Below, piece after piece: positions 60,143 to 64,000 of a DNA stretch of 64,000 bases. Position 1 is the first letter of the stretch, and every line of letters begins with the position of its first letter. Below the pieces are notes generated by a model. It ran no database searches and had not been told where the DNA came from. It saw nothing but the letters and a program-made list of their open reading frames with translations. This DNA is from Kribbella sandramycini. Lineage in GTDB: Bacteria; Actinomycetota; Actinomycetes; Propionibacteriales; Kribbellaceae. Made by a program: the position numbers and the translations under genes. The stretch covers positions 36,347 through 100,346 of the forward strand of contig NZ_JABJRC010000014.1 of the NCBI RefSeq assembly GCF_013131805.1, in the 5' to 3' direction.

Positions 60143-61003
60143 ATGAAGAAGACGTTGGCCGTGATCGTTGCCCTGGGCGCTGTTGTGGCCGCGGCGCCGA
60201 CCGCTTCGGCCTCGGCTCGGGGTGCGTCGCCCGACCTGTATCTGCTGGAGAGCGACGGCTCGCTGAGCGTTCGGGACGCGCAGCGGCCGTTGCTGGCCGA
60301 GCACCGGGTCAAGGTTCGGGGGCTCAAGGCTCATGATCGGCTGGTCGGTATCGATGTGCGGCCGGCAACGGGCAAGTTGTACGCGATCGCGAAGTCCGGG
60401 CAGTTGTACACGCTCGATGTGAAGTCCGGTCGCGCGACCGCGGTCGGCACACCGGCGGCCGGGGCGCTCGGCTCCAGTGTCGGGATCGACTTCAACCCGA
60501 CGGTCGACCGGATCCGGGTCGTCACCAGCAGCGGGCGCAATCTGCGAGTGCACCCCGATACCGGTGCGGTGGCCGCGACCGACGTCAACCTGGCGTATGC
60601 GGCGGGCGGCTCGGCCCCACGGGTCGCGGCGGCCGGGTACACCGACAGTTTCGCGGGTGCGACGAGTACCGGCCTGTACGTCCTCGACGCCGCGCGCGAT
60701 GCGCTGGCAACTCAGGGGACGTTGCCCGGCGCAACGCCGGTGGTGTCGCCGAACAGCGGGCAGCTGTTCCCGGTCGGCCGCCTGGGCCGGGACATCTCGG
60801 CGGTGAACGGCTTCGACATCTTCGGCAAGGGGCGTGGGTCCTTCAACGCCCGCGACTACGACGCGATCGCCGCGGTCCGGGGCGGGCATGGTCTGTTCGG
60901 CGGCTCGCAGCTCGTCCGGGTCGACCTGAAGACCGGGCGGACGTCGCCGCTGCTCGCCCTCGGTCTCGGCGACGTCGTCGGTCTGGCGTACGCCGCGCGC
61001 TGA
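60143..61003 (+). CDS. DUF4394-domain exported protein
   Basis: A 286-residue secreted protein starting at ATG 60143, 6 nt after GAGGAG. Signal peptide (TLAVIVALGAVVAAAPTASA) then a DUF4394 beta-propeller-like domain (DRLVGIDVRPATGKLYAIAKSG; VGIDFNPTVDRIRVVTSSGRNLRVHPDTG). It runs 13 bp ahead of an ECF sigma gene and then an anti-sigma gene, so it is likely co-transcribed and may be a target or periplasmic-side partner of that system. The family has no known activity. Confidence 0.88.
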   Translation: MKKTLAVIVALGAVVAAAPTASASARGASPDLYLLESDGSLSVRDAQRPLLAEHRVKVRGLKAHDRLVGIDVRPATGKLYAIAKSGQLYTLDVKSGRATAVGTPAAGALGSSVGIDFNPTVDRIRVVTSSGRNLRVHPDTGAVAATDVNLAYAAGGSAPRVAAAGYTDSFAGATSTGLYVLDAARDALATQGTLPGATPVVSPNSGQLFPVGRLGRDISAVNGFDIFGKGRGSFNARDYDAIAAVRGGHGLFGGSQLVRVDLKTGRTSPLLALGLGDVVGLAYAAR

Positions 61004-61016
61004 GATACCTCGACCG

Positions 61017-61550
61017 ATGCCCGGTAGCGAACACGATCTCCGCCACGACGACGGAGTCCGCGCGGCGTACGCCGAGCACGGCGCCGAGCTCTATCGGTTC
61101 GCGCTGCGGCAGCTGGACGACGACGGCGCCGCGCGCGACGTCGTCCAGGAGACGTTCGTCCGGGCCTGGCGGGCCGCGGATCGGTTCGACCCGTCGGTCG
61201 CGAGTCTGCGGGTGTGGTTGTTCGCCATCGCCCGCAACCTCGTGATCGACGAGTCGCGCCGCCGGGCCGCGCGCCCGGCGACACCGCACCCCGCCGACCT
61301 GCTGACCGATTTGAGTCCTTCGGTCGGCAGCGCCGACGATCAGCTCGTGCTCGGCTGGCTGGTCGAGGAGGCGCTGGGACGGATCCGGCCGGAGGCGCGT
61401 TCGGCGCTGGTCGAGACCTATCTGAGAGGACGCCCGTACGCCGAAGTCGCCGCGGAACTCGGCGTGCCGGTCGGCACGTTGCGCAGCCGAGTCTTCTACG
61501 GTCTCAAGGCCTTGCGCCTGGCGATGGACGAGATGGGAGTCGAACTGTGA
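61017..61550 (+). CDS. ECF-type RNA polymerase sigma factor
   Basis: A 177-residue ECF sigma factor with region 2 (ELYRFALRQLDDDGAARDVVQETFVRAWRAADRFD) and region 4 (AALVETYLRG-like turn, AEVAAELGVPVGTLRSRVFYGLKALR). It begins at ATG 61017, 13 bp after the DUF4394 stop, and overlaps the anti-sigma gene (GTGA). This is the standard arrangement of a stress- or envelope-responsive sigma with its own inhibitor. Confidence 0.92.
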   Translation: MPGSEHDLRHDDGVRAAYAEHGAELYRFALRQLDDDGAARDVVQETFVRAWRAADRFDPSVASLRVWLFAIARNLVIDESRRRAARPATPHPADLLTDLSPSVGSADDQLVLGWLVEEALGRIRPEARSALVETYLRGRPYAEVAAELGVPVGTLRSRVFYGLKALRLAMDEMGVEL

Positions 61551-62200
61551 ACGTCGAGGAGCATCGCCGGCTGCGGGAGCTGCTCGGCGCCTACGCCCTG
61601 AACCAGCTCGATCCCGCGGAACGAACCGCCGTCCAGGCCCATCTCGACGGTTGTGCGGAGTGCCGGGCCGAGCTGGCGGTGATCGCCCCGCTCGCCGGGC
61701 CGTTGCGGTCGGTCGATCCCGCCCGGCTGGAGCGCCGGCCCGAGCTGCCGCCGCCCGGCCTGGAGGAGTCGATCCTGGCGGCGATCAAGGCCGAGCCGCG
61801 ACCTCCGCGCCGCCGCTGGATACTCGCCGCGGCCGTGCTGTTCGCGGTCGGCGCAAGCGGGGTCGGGATCGGATACGTCGCCGCCCCGGATCCGCCGAAG
61901 ATCCCGATCGAGCCGGTGTCGGTGACGCCGATCGCCGCCGGTATCCGCTCCACCGCGAGCGTCGTCCCGCACACCTGGGGGATGGAGATCAAACTGGCCG
62001 GCAGCGGCTACGAACCCGGACGGCGGTACCGCGTCGTCGTGCTGGACTCGGACGGGCGAACCGCCCCGGCCGGCGAGTTCATCGGCACCGGCCCCGCGCC
62101 GATGGTCTGCAACCTGAACTCCTCGGTCCTCCGCGCCGAGGCCCGATCCTTCGAAGTCCGCGACGAGTCCGGCCGCGTCGTCCTCGAAGGCCAGGTCTGA
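61547..62200 (+). CDS. ZAS-domain anti-sigma factor
   Basis: A 217-residue membrane anti-sigma factor starting at GTG 61547. The cytoplasmic zinc-binding motif HLDGCAEC (HxxxCxxC) follows AYALNQLDPAERTAVQAHL. One membrane helix (WILAAAVLFAVGASGVGIGYV) and an extracellular beta-rich domain (SVVPHTWGMEIKLAGSGYEPGRRY, WGM-type) follow. It should sequester the preceding ECF sigma until the extracellular domain senses its signal. Confidence 0.93.
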   Translation: MNVEEHRRLRELLGAYALNQLDPAERTAVQAHLDGCAECRAELAVIAPLAGPLRSVDPARLERRPELPPPGLEESILAAIKAEPRPPRRRWILAAAVLFAVGASGVGIGYVAAPDPPKIPIEPVSVTPIAAGIRSTASVVPHTWGMEIKLAGSGYEPGRRYRVVVLDSDGRTAPAGEFIGTGPAPMVCNLNSSVLRAEARSFEVRDESGRVVLEGQV

Positions 62201-62273
62201 GCCTCGCGCTGCGTGACGTCTGTTTGATCCAGGCGTTGTTAGGGGTACTTGCCCCCCGGGAGGATCAGGCTTC

Positions 62274-62645
62274 ATGTCGAAGACCGTCAGTACGCCCGCC
62301 GGAGCTGCCGGCCAGCTGTGCGACCAGCACGGTTCCGCGCTCTTGTCGCTGGCGACTGCGATGACCCGCGACCCGCTCCGGGCCCGCAGGGCCGTCGTCG
62401 ACGTCATCCACAGCGCCAGCGCGCACCGCCCCGGGGCTGTCCGCTCTGAGCTGGTTCGGCACCTGTTCGAACGCTGCGGTGGCGCCGAGAGCGTCTCCGC
62501 CCGGCCGGCCGGGGAACGCCGTGACCTGGTGTTGTACCTGGCCTGCGAGAGCGGCTTGACCTATCAAGTAGTCGCCGAGCTGACCAACCTTCAACCGGCC
62601 GACGTGGCCGGGTTGATCTCGGAGGGCTTGCGGCATCGCTCCTGA
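62274..62645 (+). CDS. Small sigma-factor-like protein
   Basis: A 123-residue protein with GGGAGGA 8-10 nt upstream of ATG 62274. The start (LCDQHGSALLSLATAMTRDP) echoes sigma region 2 and the end (LTYQVVAELTNLQPADVAGLISEGLRH) echoes a region-4 helix-turn-helix, but the central -10 and DNA-melting residues and most of region 2 are missing. It may be a decayed or repurposed sigma factor, or an HTH regulator. No confident family. Confidence 0.6.
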   Translation: MSKTVSTPAGAAGQLCDQHGSALLSLATAMTRDPLRARRAVVDVIHSASAHRPGAVRSELVRHLFERCGGAESVSARPAGERRDLVLYLACESGLTYQVVAELTNLQPADVAGLISEGLRHRS

Positions 62646-62653
62646 CCGGCGGG

Positions 62654-63478
62654 TCACGGGCGGGCGTGGGCTACCTCGGCGAGTTGGGCGAGGCGGTGGG
62701 CGCGGGCTGATTCAGCGGGGGTGAACGGCTCGCCAGGGCGGGTGAAGGCGAAGAGGCCGGCCCAGGGCGAGGGGATCTTCAGGATCGTGCGATCGCCGGG
62801 CAGCTGTCCGGCGAGAAAGGCGTGGTCGGTGACCAGGCGGGCGCCGAGCAGGTCGGCGACAGCGTGCGGAAGTTCGGCCGGGTCGGCGGCCACTCGCATC
62901 GACAGGCTCAAGGCCTTGGTCTGGCCGTCGACCAGGGCCAGGGCTGTGGTCGACCAGACGTGCACGTCCCGGCCGCCCGCGGTCTCGATGGCGGCGTGCA
63001 ACTCGTCCGCGCCGGTCGACTCCGGCGTCGACACGACCAGTTCGTCACGGACGCCGTGATCGAGCGGATGGACGTGGAGATCGAGGATGTTCGCGTCCAG
63101 GGTGGTCAGCTCGTGCGTCAGGCGCTCGAGTGCGCCCGATCGGTCGTCGACGGTGACTCGCACGCGCCACAAGGTGTCCGCGACGGCGGGCCCGCGCCGT
63201 ACGGGGCCGTGCAGCCACCTTCGAAGGAGGCGCATGGTGGACGGCTCGATCACCCAGATCACCAGCACCGTCGTGACACTGGCCAGCGCGGCGACCGACA
63301 GCAGGTACGGCGGATGCAGCGCGAGCACAATCGCATGCAACGCCAACTCGATCGGAGCGACCGCCAGCAGCTTCGCGAGCGTCAGGCGCAGCCGCCGGGG
63401 GTGGGGAAGGCGGCCACACACTTCACACGCTGCCCCACCGGCCAGCGCCGTCCGCAGAGTCTCCATGGGTAACAGCAT
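62654..63478 (-). CDS. Membrane protein with ACT-type domain
   Basis: A 274-residue protein with two hydrophobic helices (about residues 35-80; ELALHAIVLALHPPYLLSVAALASV) and a cytoplasmic ACT-like domain (LWRVRVTVDDRSGALERLTHELTTLDANILDLHVH) followed by another ligand-binding-like segment (DELHAAIETAGG). ACT domains sense amino acids. Two ATGs (63478 and 63466) are possible starts. Function unknown. It runs convergently with the sigma-like gene, 8 bp apart. Confidence 0.75.
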   Translation of the reverse strand: MLLPMETLRTALAGGAACEVCGRLPHPRRLRLTLAKLLAVAPIELALHAIVLALHPPYLLSVAALASVTTVLVIWVIEPSTMRLLRRWLHGPVRRGPAVADTLWRVRVTVDDRSGALERLTHELTTLDANILDLHVHPLDHGVRDELVVSTPESTGADELHAAIETAGGRDVHVWSTTALALVDGQTKALSLSMRVAADPAELPHAVADLLGARLVTDHAFLAGQLPGDRTILKIPSPWAGLFAFTRPGEPFTPAESARAHRLAQLAEVAHARP

Positions 63479-63527
63479 CCGGGACGGAGATTGCCCAGGT
63501 ATTGCGCCGTCGTGACGTCGGTTCGCC

Positions 63528-64000
63528 TCAGCCGAAGCTGTAGGTGAAGGCGGACAGACCTGGGGTGTAGGTGACGGTCATGGTGTGGCGTTGCTGGCTG
63601 GGGAGGTCGGCCAGCTGGTAGGCGTTGGGAGTGCCGGAGACTTTGACGGTCTTGTCGGGGAGGCCGGGGATCGAGACCTTGACGGTGCCCTCGCCGGACA
63701 GGACGTGGAAGACCTTGGCGGCGTTGAAGTTGAGGCGGCTCTGGGAGGTCTTCGTCGAGGTGACGCTCTGGGTGCCGACCTGCCAGCTGCCGCCGAGGCT
63801 GAAGGTGTCGTCGGGCTGGGCGGAGTTGAGGCCGAAGGCAACGGTCTTGTTGGGAGTGAGTTTGCCGGCGCCTTGCAGGTTGGTCGAGCGCGAGTAGCCC
63901 AGGTAGGTCTCCGGGGTGGTGCCCTTGGCGCCGATCGTGTCGGCCTGCACGGTGCCGTCCACGCGTGCGGGGAGCTGGACCGCCGGGTTCGCCTCCTTGA
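63528..64000 (-). CDS. C-terminal part of a DipZ-like protein, truncated by the window edge
   Basis: Only the last 157 or so codons are inside the window; the frame continues past 64000. TPETYLGYSR, then the C-terminal beta-sandwich with LNFNAAKVFHVLSGEG and VTYTPGLSAFTYSFG, match the extracellular C-terminal domain of DipZ-type fused CcdA/thioredoxin proteins. Those shuttle reducing power across the membrane for cytochrome c and other extracytoplasmic proteins. The membrane and thioredoxin parts must lie upstream. Identification rests on this domain alone. Confidence 0.72.
   Translation of the reverse strand, partial: KEANPAVQLPARVDGTVQADTIGAKGTTPETYLGYSRSTNLQGAGKLTPNKTVAFGLNSAQPDDTFSLGGSWQVGTQSVTSTKTSQSRLNFNAAKVFHVLSGEGTVKVSIPGLPDKTVKVSGTPNAYQLADLPSQQRHTMTVTYTPGLSAFTYSFG

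Overview
The window is high-GC, densely packed DNA (short gaps, many ATGA/GTGA gene overlaps, GTG starts) typical of an actinobacterium. The conserved block gcvH, zinc-ribbon/FHA protein, MerR (FtsR-type), bifunctional nuclease, second MerR and gcvP, preceded by the CDP-alcohol phosphatidyltransferase/DUF881/small-basic-protein genes, fits a soil actinomycete. The frequent GTACG/TACGCCG words and the mixture of families suggest Kribbella or another Nocardioidales member. The genus is inference only. No rRNA, tRNA, CRISPR array, transposase or phage gene was seen.

Layout. 0-5.4 kb: a catabolic cluster (SDR, FAD monooxygenase, cupin, ACMSD-like amidohydrolase, quinone-oxidoreductase-like protein) closed by a GntR/FCD regulator. 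5.4-11.7 kb: an F420-type PPOX protein, an NTF2-like protein, an SOS-controlled imuA-imuB mutagenesis pair with a perfect LexA box, a MarR/SDR divergent pair sharing two palindromic operators, and a YciI/ECF sigma pair. 11.8-20.7 kb: the conserved envelope and glycine-cleavage block, with a glycine riboswitch ahead of gcvP. 20.7-30.6 kb: a serine hydrolase, a stand-alone NIS siderophore synthetase behind iron-box-like repeats, a methyltransferase, a DUF805 protein, tldE/tldD, an ECF sigma factor with a membrane partner, and an alpha/beta hydrolase. 30.8-36.4 kb: a complete dipeptide/oligopeptide ABC transporter operon.

36.5-40.0 kb, minus strand: an amino-acid permease, a small lipoprotein interrupted by an in-frame TGA exactly where a cysteine is expected, a short helical protein, an SCP1.201/DddA-like cytidine deaminase toxin and its Imm1 immunity protein. 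40.1-44.8 kb: a catabolic operon (MFS, 2-hydroxyacid dehydrogenase, AtuA-like protein, DUF4387) facing a GntR regulator across a perfect 20-bp palindrome. 44.9-58.3 kb: a SARP/NB-ARC/TPR regulator divergent from a 3,235-residue secreted RHS protein. The RHS protein carries a LamG domain, YD repeats, a Hint self-cleavage domain and a C-terminal toxin of about 100 residues, with a probable immunity gene immediately downstream. 58.3-64 kb: secreted proteins (one unknown, one ricin-type lectin), a DUF4394 protein with an ECF sigma/ZAS anti-sigma pair, a small sigma-like protein, an ACT-domain membrane protein, and the 3' part of a DipZ-like gene running off the window.

The most unusual material is the two polymorphic-toxin loci (deaminase/Imm1 and RHS/Hint) and the TGA-interrupted lipoprotein between the permease and the deaminase operon.
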